NCBI GenBank assembly: GCA_015064785.1
Contig: SVRM01000012.1
Coordinates: forward strand, 1 to 52,448
Length of the DNA: 52,448 nt
Direction: 5' to 3'
Origin: Oscillospiraceae bacterium
GTDB taxonomy: Bacteria > Bacillota > Clostridia > Oscillospirales > CAG-272
Made by a program: the position numbers and the translations under genes. Position 1 is the stretch's first letter; the number at the start of each line of letters is the position of its first letter. Positions 34,001 through 42,530 of this stretch are shown here, one piece after another. The notes beneath the pieces are model-generated. The model ran no database searches. It worked only from the letters and a program-made list of their open reading frames with translations, and was not told the DNA's origin.

Positions 34001-34888
34001 ATGGAAAACAACTACTCCAACGCGCAGCGTGCCGAGGTACTGACTCAGGCGCTGCCGTACATCAAACGCTATAATGGCAAGATCGTCGTCATCAAATACG
34101 GCGGCAATGCCATGATCAACGAAACACTCAAGCAGCAGGTCATGGAGGACATCGTGCTTTTGTGGCTCATCGGTGTCAAGGTCGTACTCGTCCATGGCGG
34201 CGGTCCGGAAATCACCGATATCATGAACAAACTCGGCAAGAAGCCGGAATTCGTCGACGGTCTGCGCGTCACCGACAAGGAAACGGTTGACATCGTGCAG
34301 ATGGTGCTCGCCGGCAAGGTCAACAAGACACTGGTCAATCTGCTGGAAAAGCAGGGCGGACGTGCCATCGGTATCTCCGGTATGGACGGAAGACTGATCG
34401 AGGCACAGATGAAGGACGAACGTCTCGGCTATGTCGGCAAAATCACAAAGATTCACATCAAGCCGGTGCTGGATCTTCTTGAAAACGGCTACATCCCCGT
34501 CATCTCGACCGTCGGCTGTGACAGAGACGGCAATGCATACAACATCAACGGTGATACCGCGGCAGCTTATGTCGCCGGTGCGCTGGAAGCAGAGCGTCTC
34601 ATCATGATGACCGACATCGCCGGTATTCTGCGCGACAAAGATGACCCGACGACCCTGATTCCCGCCATCACAGTCAGCGAGGCAAAGGGTCTTTACGAGG
34701 AGGGTGTGATCTCCGGCGGTATGATCCCGAAGGTTGACTGCTGTATCGAAGCCATCGAGCGCGGTGTTAAGAAGGTTACCATCATGGACGGACGTGTCCC
34801 GCACTCGATTCTGATGGAGCTTCTGACCGACGAAGGTGCCGGTACCGAGGTCGTCAGTGATGAAAACGCAGTGGGAGGTGCAAACTGA
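34001..34888 (+). CDS. argB: Acetylglutamate kinase
   Basis: 295 residues, amino acid kinase family; phosphorylates N-acetylglutamate. Motifs: IVVIKYGGNAM (N-terminal phosphate loop), VLVHGGGPEI, NINGDTAAAYVAGAL, and the C-terminal SGGMIPKVDCC. The ~10 residues before the core and the length fit the arginine-sensitive hexameric type moderately (AhrC-type hosts often have this). Start ATG at 34001 with AAAGG 8 bases upstream. It overlaps argD by one base (TGATG), so the two are translationally coupled. Confidence 0.96.
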   Translation: MENNYSNAQRAEVLTQALPYIKRYNGKIVVIKYGGNAMINETLKQQVMEDIVLLWLIGVKVVLVHGGGPEITDIMNKLGKKPEFVDGLRVTDKETVDIVQMVLAGKVNKTLVNLLEKQGGRAIGISGMDGRLIEAQMKDERLGYVGKITKIHIKPVLDLLENGYIPVISTVGCDRDGNAYNINGDTAAAYVAGALEAERLIMMTDIAGILRDKDDPTTLIPAITVSEAKGLYEEGVISGGMIPKVDCCIEAIERGVKKVTIMDGRVPHSILMELLTDEGAGTEVVSDENAVGGAN

Positions 34889-36054
34889 TGTCTGAGCTTC
34901 AGAACCTTGACCGACAGTATGTCGCCAATACATACAAACGTTTTCCGATTGAAATTGTATCGGGCAAAGGCTCGATTGTATACGACAGCGAAGGCAAACG
35001 CTATATCGACATGGGCTCCGGTATCGCTGTCACGAGCTTCGGCATTTCCGACGATGCATGGGTTGCCGCTGTCACAGAACAGCTCGGCCGCGTTCAGCAT
35101 ATGTCCAACCTCTACTACACCGAACCGTGTGCGCATCTGGCAAAACTGCTTTGCGAGAAAACCGGCATGAAGAAGGTCTTCTTCGGCAACTCGGGTGCTG
35201 AGGCAAATGAATGCGCGATCAAGGTCGCAAGAAAGTACGCCGCGGAGAAGAAGGGTGCGGACTATTCCACGATCATCACGCTCGAAAACAGCTTCCACGG
35301 CAGAACGATCACCACACTTGCCGCAACGGGACAGGCGCACTATCATGAGCTGTTTCAGCCGCTGACCCCCGGGTTTGTCCATGCAAAGGCAAACGATCTG
35401 CCCGGGCTGATTGCACTGGCAGAACAGAACAAGGTCGCGGCAATCATGGTAGAGATGGTACAGGGCGAGGGCGGCGTCATTGCACTTGACCGCGATTTCG
35501 TTCTTGGACTTTCCGATTACGCAAAGAAAAACGATATTCTCGTGATTGTTGACGAGGTTCAGACCGGCAATGGCCGCTCCGGCGCACTGTATGCCTACAT
35601 GAATTACGGCATCATGCCCGACATTGTTTCCACGGCAAAGGGCATTGGCGGCGGTCTTCCGCTCGGCGCTTGTCTGCTCGGCGAAAAGACAGAATCCGTC
35701 CTCGGCTTCGGTGACCACGGCTCCACGTTCGGCGGCAATCCTGTCTGCTGTGCTGGTGCGGTTTCGATCATCTCCCGCATTGATGATACACTGCTTGCCG
35801 ATGTACGCGAAAAGAGCGCGTATATCTTCGGGGCACTCGAGGGTGCGGAAGGTGTTGAGAGTGTCAGCGGTATGGGGCTGATGATCGGCATCAAGACGGT
35901 CAAGCCTGCCTCCGAGGTCCTTGCATACTGCACCGCGCACGGCGTGCTGTGCCTGACCGCAAAGGACAAGGTTCGCCTGCTGCCCGCACTGAATATCCCG
36001 ATGGATGTTCTGGAAGAAGCGGTGGCTGTAATTGTGGAAGCTTGCAAAGCATAA
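34888..36054 (+). CDS. argD: Acetylornithine aminotransferase
   Basis: 388 residues, class III PLP-dependent aminotransferase; converts N-acetylglutamate semialdehyde to N-acetylornithine. Motifs: FFGNSGAEANECAIK, SFHGRTITTLAATGQ, IVDEVQTGNGRSG and the PLP lysine in STAKGIGGGLPLGA. It overlaps argB by one base. Last gene of the arg run here; carbamoyl-phosphate and citrulline-step genes (argF, argG, argH) are not in the window. Terminator-like hairpin at 36159-36184. Confidence 0.95.
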   Translation: MSELQNLDRQYVANTYKRFPIEIVSGKGSIVYDSEGKRYIDMGSGIAVTSFGISDDAWVAAVTEQLGRVQHMSNLYYTEPCAHLAKLLCEKTGMKKVFFGNSGAEANECAIKVARKYAAEKKGADYSTIITLENSFHGRTITTLAATGQAHYHELFQPLTPGFVHAKANDLPGLIALAEQNKVAAIMVEMVQGEGGVIALDRDFVLGLSDYAKKNDILVIVDEVQTGNGRSGALYAYMNYGIMPDIVSTAKGIGGGLPLGACLLGEKTESVLGFGDHGSTFGGNPVCCAGAVSIISRIDDTLLADVREKSAYIFGALEGAEGVESVSGMGLMIGIKTVKPASEVLAYCTAHGVLCLTAKDKVRLLPALNIPMDVLEEAVAVIVEACKA

Positions 36055-36076
36055 CAATGAACGATGCATACTGCAT

Positions 36077-36175
36077 CCGTGAAATACGCATAAGGCGAGG
36101 GTTTACTCCCCATGCAAGGAAGTAAGCATCCTCACCCTCAACCGTGAAATACGCGTAGGGCGGGGGTTTACTCCC
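36077..36175 (+). repeat. Two direct 34-bp repeats after argD
   Basis: A 34-bp unit beginning CCGTGAAATACGC and ending GGGTTTACTCCC occurs at 36077-36110 and 36142-36175 with 3 differences. Both can start a GC-rich hairpin; the second does so as a terminator. Confidence 0.7.
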
Positions 36176-36184
36176 GCCGTTTTC
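36159..36184 (+). terminator. Terminator of the arg operon
   Basis: GGCGGG paired with CCCGCC over an 8-base loop, followed by GTTTTCG. It lies 105 bases after argD. Confidence 0.65.
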
Positions 36185-36300
36185 GCATATTCGATCGAAA
36201 CAGAAGCACGGTGAGACAATCCAAGGCAGGTATGCCCGGCCGACAAGGCTCCAAAAATATTGCAGATTTCCATAATTCTGCAACAAAAAAGGAGAACATC

Positions 36301-36822
36301 ATGAAAGCAATTGTATATACGTCAAACACCGGCTCGGCAAAAGCCTACGCTGAAATGCTCGGTGAAAAAACAGCTCTTCCGGTACTGCCGTTTACCGAGG
36401 CTGTGAAGACGCTTGATTCTGGAACGGATATCATCTACATCGGCTGGCTGATGGCAGGCACTGTGGTCAATCTTGCACAGGCGCAGAAGCGATATCATGT
36501 CCGTGCGGTGCTCGGTGTCGGCATGACCGCATCGGGAGAAATGGCCGCATCGGTGCGCAGCCGCAATCATCTTGACGACAGCATTCCGCTGTTTTTGGCA
36601 CAGGGAGCCTATGACAAAACGAAGCTGCGCGGTATGTACCGCATTGCCATGAAATTCGTCGGTGCGGCAATCGACCGTAAGGTCTCCGCAAAGCCCGACC
36701 GCACGCCGGAGGAGGAGCGGATTCTCGTTATGCTGCGGCAAGGCGGCAGCGGCATCTCGGAGGACTATCTCGCTGCGGTACTTGCATGGTACCGTGACAA
36801 TGGCGGGGAGGCACTGTCATGA
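36301..36822 (+). CDS. Flavodoxin-like domain protein
   Basis: 173 residues. It starts KAIVYTSNTGSAKAYAEML, the FMN phosphate-binding loop of flavodoxins (T/SxTGxT-type), followed by IIYIGWLMAGTVV and a five-stranded alpha/beta pattern. The last ~60 residues (basic, helical) are not typical of electron-carrier flavodoxins and recall the protoporphyrinogen-oxidase (HemG)-like flavodoxin domain group. ATG at 36301, AAGGAG with 6 bases of spacing. It overlaps the next small membrane protein gene by 4 bases (ATGA), so the two are coupled. Confidence 0.8.
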   Translation: MKAIVYTSNTGSAKAYAEMLGEKTALPVLPFTEAVKTLDSGTDIIYIGWLMAGTVVNLAQAQKRYHVRAVLGVGMTASGEMAASVRSRNHLDDSIPLFLAQGAYDKTKLRGMYRIAMKFVGAAIDRKVSAKPDRTPEEERILVMLRQGGSGISEDYLAAVLAWYRDNGGEALS

Positions 36823-37187
36823 TGAAATTTATGAAGCTTTGGCGCGCATTCACGGTCATCGGGCTTGTGATCTGGGTTCTGATCGCATCTCTTCTCATTC
36901 CGGGACTGCTGGAGGCGCATCGGGACGGCTGGTATGACAGAAATACTCCGATGATGGTCTCATTTCAGGAGGGCGGTACTGATATCACTTATGCCGAATG
37001 GTATGACATGCTTGTGCAGTTTACCCTGATAATGCTGTTTTTCATCCTTGTCTGCGTGGTTTCTCTGATTTATCAGCATCGGGTGCTGCGGGCGGGCAGT
37101 CTTTTGCCGGACGGAAAATGGCTTCTGCCGGTGCTGACCGTACTTTTGCACATCGGCGTGGTGTTCCTCTGGTTCAGAGGGATATGA
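36819..37187 (+). CDS. Small membrane protein, three helices (paralogue of 38326-38706)
   Basis: 122 residues of unknown function. Helices at about 9-30, 65-85 and 101-118. It shares KLWR...T.IG...W near the start, YAxxY in the loop, and LxPDG before the last helix with the 126-residue protein at 38326-38706. No conserved Cys or heme-type His pairs common to both. Translation start overlaps the flavodoxin stop (ATGATG; either ATG is possible). Context suggests it partners the flavodoxin or the reductase at the membrane. Confidence 0.75.
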   Translation: MMKFMKLWRAFTVIGLVIWVLIASLLIPGLLEAHRDGWYDRNTPMMVSFQEGGTDITYAEWYDMLVQFTLIMLFFILVCVVSLIYQHRVLRAGSLLPDGKWLLPVLTVLLHIGVVFLWFRGI

Positions 37188-37322
37188 CGGTCGTGCGGAG
37201 ATGTGCAGATATGCCTGCTTCTTGCGCTGCAGCTGCATGTCCCACATGAATTTTTCAAAACCGACCGTGATACTTTTTCATGATTTGTCCAATACTGAAT
37301 AAAAGAGAGGAGCGATGATCGT

Positions 37323-38255
37323 ATGAAAACCGTATATGATATGGCTGTGATCGGCGGCGGTCCTGCGGGTTACACAGCGGCGCTGTATGCCGCACGTGCC
37401 GGAATGCGTGTCTGCGTGCTGGAAATGGCACTGGCAGGCGGTCAGATGACAACAACCGACACCATTGACAATTATCCCGGCTTTGACGGGGGCATCGAGG
37501 GCTGGGAACTCGGTGATAAAATGAAACGGAATGCGGAACGCTTCGGCGCTGTAACCGTTCAGACTGCGGTCAGTGCGTGTCGGCTGGACGGCGATGTCAA
37601 GCAGCTGGAGACAGACATCGGAACGGTTTTGGCCCGTACTGTGGTGTTGGCGACCGGCGCTTCCCCGAAGCTGCTCGGCATTGACGATGAAACGCGGCTG
37701 TGGGGACGCGGTGTGCATACCTGTGCGCACTGTGACGGCAGGTTCTACCGCGGCAAAACGGTCGCGGTGATCGGCGGCGGCAATTCTGCGGCGGCGGATG
37801 CGCTGTATCTTGCACGGTTTGCAAAGCAGGTTTATCTGGTTCACCGCAGAGATACTCTGCGTGCCGAGCAGTATTACAAAAACGCACTTGCCGATACTTC
37901 TGTGGAATTTCTGTGGAATAAAAACGCGGTACGCTTTCTCGGCGAGGATCGGGTGGAAGGCGTGATCCTGCGCGATACTGCGGACGGAACGGAGATGACG
38001 CTTGCCTGTGACGGCGTGTTTGTCAGCATCGGGCGCCAGCCGCAGACAGCGTTGGTTGAGGGGCAGCTTTCCCTTGATCGAAACGGCTATATTATTGCGG
38101 ATGAATCGACAGAGACTGCTCTTCCCGGTGTTTTTGCAGCAGGGGATGTCAGGACGAAGGCATTGCGGCAGGTAGTTACGGCAGCCTCCGACGGCGCCTG
38201 TGCCGCTCATGCGGCAGAGCTGTACCTTGCCGCACATCCGGAGAAATCACACTGA
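37323..38255 (+). CDS. Thioredoxin reductase-like FAD/NAD(P)H flavoprotein with CAHC active site
   Basis: 310 residues with the low-molecular-weight TrxB layout: FAD site AVIGGGPAGYTAALYAARAG, redox pair HTCAHCDGRFY (CxxC at about residue 139), NADPH domain VIGGGNSAAADALYLA and VHRRD, and C-terminal FAD contact GVFAAGDVRTKALRQVVTAASDGA. It lacks the usual CATCDG sequence: His replaces Thr. The substrate could be a thioredoxin, a glutaredoxin-like protein, a flavodoxin partner or an alkyl-hydroperoxide system. ATG at 37323, AGGAG with 10 bases spacing. 70 bases before the second small membrane protein. Confidence 0.9.
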   Translation: MKTVYDMAVIGGGPAGYTAALYAARAGMRVCVLEMALAGGQMTTTDTIDNYPGFDGGIEGWELGDKMKRNAERFGAVTVQTAVSACRLDGDVKQLETDIGTVLARTVVLATGASPKLLGIDDETRLWGRGVHTCAHCDGRFYRGKTVAVIGGGNSAAADALYLARFAKQVYLVHRRDTLRAEQYYKNALADTSVEFLWNKNAVRFLGEDRVEGVILRDTADGTEMTLACDGVFVSIGRQPQTALVEGQLSLDRNGYIIADESTETALPGVFAAGDVRTKALRQVVTAASDGACAAHAAELYLAAHPEKSH

Positions 38256-38325
38256 ACAATCGGGATTCCGCTCGATGGAGCATTCTGAACGGAGCCCGAT
38301 ACATATGACAAAAGAGGATAAACAT

Positions 38326-38706
38326 ATGAAACTGCTGTTTTTGAAACTGTGGCGTGTTCTGACATGCATCGGATTTTTGCTGTGGTTTGTCGGTGCAATA
38401 TTGCTGGGTGCTTTTTGGCTGGACGGTCTGCGGCAGGGCTTGATTGCCTCGGATGCATCGATCATGCAGACATTCCTCCCGCAAGAATCGTATTTGTCAT
38501 ATGCGGACATCTATTCCATGTGTCTGCGCGCGTTTTTCCTGTTTGTGCTGCTTGCAGTGGTCTGTGCGGATTCACTGTGCTATCAGCAGGCAGCGATCCG
38601 GTCAGGAAGATTTCTGCCCGACGGACGGCGCGGCGATCTGATCCTGGTGGTTCTGCTGCATGTCGCAGCGTTTTTGTACTGGCTGTTCTTTATATTAATG
38701 ACATAA
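38326..38706 (+). CDS. Small membrane protein, three helices (paralogue of 36819-37187)
   Basis: 126 residues, three helices (about 12-35, 70-88, 106-124). Same family as the protein at 36819-37187: KLWR.LT.IGF..W, YA.IYSM, FLPDG before the last helix. I chose the ATG at 38326 (AGAGGA, 7 bases); an ATG at 38305 adds MTKEDKH and is poorer. Function unknown. Found on the far side of the reductase gene, so the two copies flank it. Ends at a bidirectional terminator. Confidence 0.75.
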   Translation: MKLLFLKLWRVLTCIGFLLWFVGAILLGAFWLDGLRQGLIASDASIMQTFLPQESYLSYADIYSMCLRAFFLFVLLAVVCADSLCYQQAAIRSGRFLPDGRRGDLILVVLLHVAAFLYWLFFILMT

Positions 38707-38759
38707 CAAAGGGGATATCGCCTCCGGATCGGAACGGTGGAGTGCGGTATCCCTTTTTT
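38707..38759. terminator. Bidirectional terminator
   Basis: AAAGGGGATA...TATCCCTTTTTT with a further CGCCTCC/GGAGTGCG inner stem. It separates the plus-strand redox cassette from the minus-strand GH28-like gene. Confidence 0.85.
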
Positions 38760-38765
38760 GCGCGG

Positions 38766-39932
38766 TTATTCGGTGATGCGGTGTGTGTTGGGGTCCAGCC
38801 CGTCAAACAAACCTGCCGGATTTTCTGCGTTTTCCCGGAAGTGGACGCTGACACCGTGCAGGTGGACATGAAGCGGATCGTCCTCGGGGGAGAGAACATA
38901 ACAGGGGGCATTGAGGTCACGGAAGGTGACATTCTCCAGACGTACTTCTGTCAGATGGGTTCCTGCCGACAGCAGATCCCGGTGATTGTAGTGCAGGAAT
39001 GTATCAACGCCTTCGATTCTGCAATTTTTGAAGACGATATCGTGAGACGGCTCGGGATCGGGTGTGTCAATCGACGCAAAGTAGATCATGACACAGATCG
39101 TGTTGTGCCGTCCTTCGTTCTGCGGCAGTTCATCGTTTCTGCCGCGGACAACGGTCTTGCGGTGCGGCCAGATGCCGGGACCGTGAATGTGACAGTCCTC
39201 CACGAGAATGTGGACACCGCCGATGCGGAAGACATCACACGAGGTATTCAGCTCGCAGCGGCGGACGCGCAGGTTGGTGACGTAGATGCCCGCGATGCAG
39301 TCGTCGCCCGTGTGGAAGACACAGCCGTCGATCAGCGTGTCGTCGCAATAGTGCAGATGGATACCGTCCGATCCGCCGATACAGGTGACGTTCGTCATCG
39401 TTGTGTGATTGCATTTGTCGAGCTGATGCATGAAGTTGCCTGCATACCGTGCGGTGTAGCCGTGGAGCGTGATGTTGTCGCAGTTTGTGAAATAGATCAT
39501 GTGCGGACCGCGGTAGCCCTCCTCGCCGTCGGGATCGTAGCAGTGCACGCCGTCGATGACGGAGCCTTCCTCACCGATGATTGACAGGTTGTGCTCACCG
39601 TATGCCGAGAGGATGGCGCGGCGATAGGCATCCCACGGCTTGCCGTAGTAGCGGCGGAGCAGGAGCATATCGGAGTAGTCCTCAACGCCGTCAGGAAAGG
39701 GAAAGATCGCGTAATCGTCGCAGTTGTCCGAGCCTTCAAGGATGGCACCCGATTCCAGATAAATGGTTGTATCGGAATGCATGTAAAGCCCGGCTGCGCG
39801 GTATTTGCCGGCAGGGAAGATGACTTTGCCGCCGCCGTTTTGGCACAGGTCGAGAACGGCTTGAATTTCGGCGGTCTGTAAATCAGGGGTGTCGGCTGTG
39901 ACGCCGTGTTCGAGAATGTTGTAGATGTTCAT
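38766..39932 (-). CDS. GH28-like right-handed beta-helix hydrolase (polygalacturonase type)
   Basis: 388 residues. A parallel beta-helix with many NNITxxxCxI-type repeats. GH28-like acidic motifs are present: GGSDGIHLHYC and FHTGDDCIAG (the paired Asp), later GPGIWPH. The classical GHG motif is not obvious, so the enzyme may be a distant rhamnogalacturonase or similar. No signal peptide, so probably cytoplasmic. ATG at 39932 with AAAGGAG 6 bases upstream; a longer open frame starting at 40007 has no site. It is a single gene; promoter not clear, possibly within repeat copy C, 74 bases upstream. Confidence 0.8.
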   Translation of the reverse strand: MNIYNILEHGVTADTPDLQTAEIQAVLDLCQNGGGKVIFPAGKYRAAGLYMHSDTTIYLESGAILEGSDNCDDYAIFPFPDGVEDYSDMLLLRRYYGKPWDAYRRAILSAYGEHNLSIIGEEGSVIDGVHCYDPDGEEGYRGPHMIYFTNCDNITLHGYTARYAGNFMHQLDKCNHTTMTNVTCIGGSDGIHLHYCDDTLIDGCVFHTGDDCIAGIYVTNLRVRRCELNTSCDVFRIGGVHILVEDCHIHGPGIWPHRKTVVRGRNDELPQNEGRHNTICVMIYFASIDTPDPEPSHDIVFKNCRIEGVDTFLHYNHRDLLSAGTHLTEVRLENVTFRDLNAPCYVLSPEDDPLHVHLHGVSVHFRENAENPAGLFDGLDPNTHRITE

Positions 39933-40005
39933 GAGGGACTCCTTTTGTAAATGGAGTTTGATGTTGTTTTCGGTTGGGGATTTTGGTGACGGGATTTCCG
40001 CGTCC

Positions 40006-40275
40006 AAGCCTTCCCTGGTGAGGGAAGGTGGATTTCGGCAAGACCGCCCATGCGGGATTGTCGAAAGACGGATGAGTCGTCGAAACGGTTGTATGGCTAT
40101 ACAGCATAAAGCAATAATATCTTTTGTTTTCCTATAATGATTATATCATTGCACAAAGTAACAAAAGAACGACTCTGATCCGTAGAAGATGCCATAGGCA
40201 TCTTCGGAAGAAAGCTCCGCTTTCTTCGACAAATAGCCCCATGGGAATTTGACACCTTCCCTCACCAGGGAAGGC
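40006..40275 (-). repeat. Hairpin-rich inverted-repeat element, copy C
   Basis: 270 bp, opposite orientation to copies A and B, between the GH28-like and GH29 genes. It has the same 25-bp ends (AAGCC...GGTG), the GAAGAAAGC-type and GAAGATGCC-type hairpins (40185-40223 region) and the CGACTCATCCGTC stretch. Its terminal hairpin (40033-40066) has a different upper stem, CAAGACCGC/GCGGGATTG, that still pairs. The rest of the 465-base gap holds a terminator-like hairpin (40278-40299) and other palindromes up to 40397 (GAGGGAGTGAC/GTTACTCCCTC; CACACTTCGTGTG; CCCTCGAAGAGGG) but no gene. Confidence 0.85.
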
Positions 40276-40277
40276 AG

Positions 40278-40299
40278 AAGATGCCGCGGCATCTTTTTT
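40278..40299 (+). terminator. Terminator-like hairpin beside repeat copy C
   Basis: AAGATGCC/GGCATCTT with a 2-base gap followed by TTTT on the plus strand. No plus-strand gene ends here; it may belong to the repeat. Confidence 0.5.
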
Positions 40300-40397
40300 G
40301 ACTGAGGGAGTGACTTATGCACTTTGCATTGTGAGAATCGTTACTCCCTCCGTCACACTTCGTGTGCCACATCCCTCGAAGAGGGAGGCTTTGGAGG

Positions 40398-41354
40398 TTA
40401 CTTCGCCCGTCTCAGAATATCCACCGCCGGTGCGGGAATGCGTCCGAGGTAATCGGGACCGACGTTGAGCAGGTAGTTGATGCCGCGGCTGTTCAGATGC
40501 TCGCGGATGCGGCGAACCTCGTCGGGGTTCTTCCAGTTGTTGTCAAAGGACTTGTAGCCCCAGGTGTCGTTGAGGGTTGCCGGGGTTTCGTAGAGCATAT
40601 CGCCCTTGTCGTCGTCCGGAATTTCGTTGTCGCCGGCGGAGGTGTAGTCGCCGCGTCCGTTGCCGATGCGGGAGTTGATGAGGCAGTTCGGCTGATATTT
40701 CTTGACCATCTGATACAGCTCATCCGACTGCTCGGGCGAGATGGTGCAGGGGGTATCGAACCAGATCAGGCACAGATCGCCGTAGCCGGTCAGAATTTCC
40801 TTGACCTGCGGCTTGATCTTTGCTTCAAAGCACTGGGTGTAATTCTTGTGCTCGTCATCGGGATAGTCCCAGTTGTTGACCCAGTAGCCCTTGTCGCCGC
40901 ACCAGGTTTTTCCCGCGGGCCAGCCGCCGCCGTTGGGTTCGCTCCAGTCAAGATCCTGCGAGTAGTATAGCCCCAGCTTCATGTCGTGCTTGTAGCACGC
41001 TTCTGCCAGCTCCGCAAGCACATCACGACCGAACGGTGTCGCATCAACAATGTTGAATTTCGAGACCTTGGAGTGGTACATCGCAAAGCCTTCATGATGC
41101 TTTGCCGTGAAGACCATGTAGTTCATGCCGGCATCTTTTGCAAGTCGTACCCATTCCTCCGCATCAAAGAGAATCGGGTTGAAGATCGATGCCAGCTTGT
41201 GATATTCGGCGTTGGGAATGCGGAAGAACTGCTGCGCCCATTCGCCGATGTCCTCCATGCGCTGTCCCTTCCATTCGCCTGCCGGCAGGGAATAGAGTCC
41301 CCAGTGAATCATCATGCCGTATTTTGCCTGTTTGAACCATGTTTTGTTGTCCAT
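40398..41354 (-). CDS. GH29-like alpha-L-fucosidase, short form
   Basis: 318 residues with the GH29 catalytic TIM barrel: WFKQAKYGMMIHWGLYS at the start, VFTAKHHEGFAMYHSK, LGLYYSQDLDW and the nucleophile strand CLIWFDTP. It stops after the barrel (LLNVGPDYLGRIP), so the C-terminal beta-sandwich of typical ~430-residue enzymes is missing. No signal peptide. ATG at 41354 with GAGG 10 bases upstream, 11 bases after the amidohydrolase. Substrate may be fucosylated oligosaccharide, or the family member may have another specificity. Confidence 0.88.
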   Translation of the reverse strand: MDNKTWFKQAKYGMMIHWGLYSLPAGEWKGQRMEDIGEWAQQFFRIPNAEYHKLASIFNPILFDAEEWVRLAKDAGMNYMVFTAKHHEGFAMYHSKVSKFNIVDATPFGRDVLAELAEACYKHDMKLGLYYSQDLDWSEPNGGGWPAGKTWCGDKGYWVNNWDYPDDEHKNYTQCFEAKIKPQVKEILTGYGDLCLIWFDTPCTISPEQSDELYQMVKKYQPNCLINSRIGNGRGDYTSAGDNEIPDDDKGDMLYETPATLNDTWGYKSFDNNWKNPDEVRRIREHLNSRGINYLLNVGPDYLGRIPAPAVDILRRAK

Positions 41355-41365
41355 TTTGTGTTACC

Positions 41366-42520
41366 TCATTTTGAAAAATATGTCTGCATCACGCGGAAAT
41401 TGTCAAGCGCAAGGGCTGTACGTTCGTCGTCTTCATAGCGGACGGTGTCGTCAGACAGCGATATGCCAGGGGCATCGAGCTGTTCTGCCGCCGCACGGAA
41501 ATTTACTGCGCGGGGATTGCCCAGTCTGCGGATAAAGTTGCCGCGGTAGATGGTTGTAAGCGTCTGATCGTCAAGGGAGAGTGGGCGGAGTGTGCCGAGA
41601 TAGGGATGCTCAAACGGCGCAGTACCCTCTAAATACCGCCGGACGAGATTGGTGCGGACAAAATCTGCATTTGCACCGTAATCGGCGAGATCGTCGTGCA
41701 GATCATAGTTGTAGGTATCCGTGCCGAGCGAGATGCGGTCGGCATGGCGGATGAAGAACGCACGCCAGTCGTCCGGGCGCTTTGAGAAGTTTTCAAACAT
41801 TTCGCCGCCCGGTGTCAGATCAAAGCACAGTGTCGGATACTTGGCAAACAGTTCCTCACAAGCCTCGAGATCCTGCGACAAAAAGAAGAAATGTGCCATT
41901 GTCAGCCGCAGACGCGGGAATTTGTCGAGAATGCCGAGTACCTCCGCGCGCATCTGCTCAAGCGACGGATATGTTTCGTCACAGAACCAGCCTGCCTGCA
42001 GTGCGTATTCCGAAACCAGATGGATGTCCCAGAACTCCGGCGGATCGCCGAGATGCATTGTCACGGGCATGTCTTTTTCTTGCAGAAAGGCGTAAAAATC
42101 ATCAAAAATCGGATCGTCGAGCCGTCGTCCGAGCAGCTTGCGCATCTTCGGCTTGCCGTCAAAGATTTTGATGCCGTCAAAGCCCATGTCCCACAGGGCT
42201 TTTGCCTGTGCAAGATAGCCTCCGGCTGTATCTGTGCCGTCACGTCGGTGGTAGATGTTGCCGAATGCATAGACCGCGCGGTCGGGTCGGGCATCATTCA
42301 TGACGGACTTGCAGTAGAGGACTTTGTGGTTCTGCTGCGGGTCATTTTTTTCGGCGGACAGCTGCGGCAGAGAGAGGATGGCAATACGCTCGCAGTCGTA
42401 CCATGTCATGGTGTCGGTGAGCATCTGTACCGTTTGGTCAATGGGATGCGCAAAGGTGATGTGGATGTGTCCGTCACAGAGCGGGATCGGACGGAATCCG
42501 AATTTGTCACGGTTGGTCAT
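41366..42520 (-). CDS. Amidohydrolase-superfamily protein (amidohydrolase_2-like)
   Basis: 384 residues, metal-dependent TIM barrel. CDGHIHIT gives the HxH metal ligands; FDGIKIFDG, PVTMHLGDPPEF, LTMAHFFFLS and SLGTDTYNYD are equivalents of the Lys/His/His/Asp positions. Family members act as decarboxylases or hydrolases (e.g. lactonase-like). Start has GAGG about 8 bases upstream, 10 bases after EcsC. Middle gene of an EcsC-amidohydrolase-GH29 operon, so a role in sugar-acid or fucose-derived lactone metabolism is a guess only. Confidence 0.85.
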   Translation of the reverse strand: MTNRDKFGFRPIPLCDGHIHITFAHPIDQTVQMLTDTMTWYDCERIAILSLPQLSAEKNDPQQNHKVLYCKSVMNDARPDRAVYAFGNIYHRRDGTDTAGGYLAQAKALWDMGFDGIKIFDGKPKMRKLLGRRLDDPIFDDFYAFLQEKDMPVTMHLGDPPEFWDIHLVSEYALQAGWFCDETYPSLEQMRAEVLGILDKFPRLRLTMAHFFFLSQDLEACEELFAKYPTLCFDLTPGGEMFENFSKRPDDWRAFFIRHADRISLGTDTYNYDLHDDLADYGANADFVRTNLVRRYLEGTAPFEHPYLGTLRPLSLDDQTLTTIYRGNFIRRLGNPRAVNFRAAAEQLDAPGISLSDDTVRYEDDERTALALDNFRVMQTYFSK

Positions 42521-42530
42521 GGGGAATACC

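Noticed and set aside
36200..36300. Possible promoter or leader before the flavodoxin gene.
   Set aside because: No -35/-10 pair with acceptable spacing was found.
32008..40275. CRISPR array.
   Set aside because: Only three ~265-275-bp copies, far apart and in different orientations, with inverted, not direct, ends and no spacers or cas genes.
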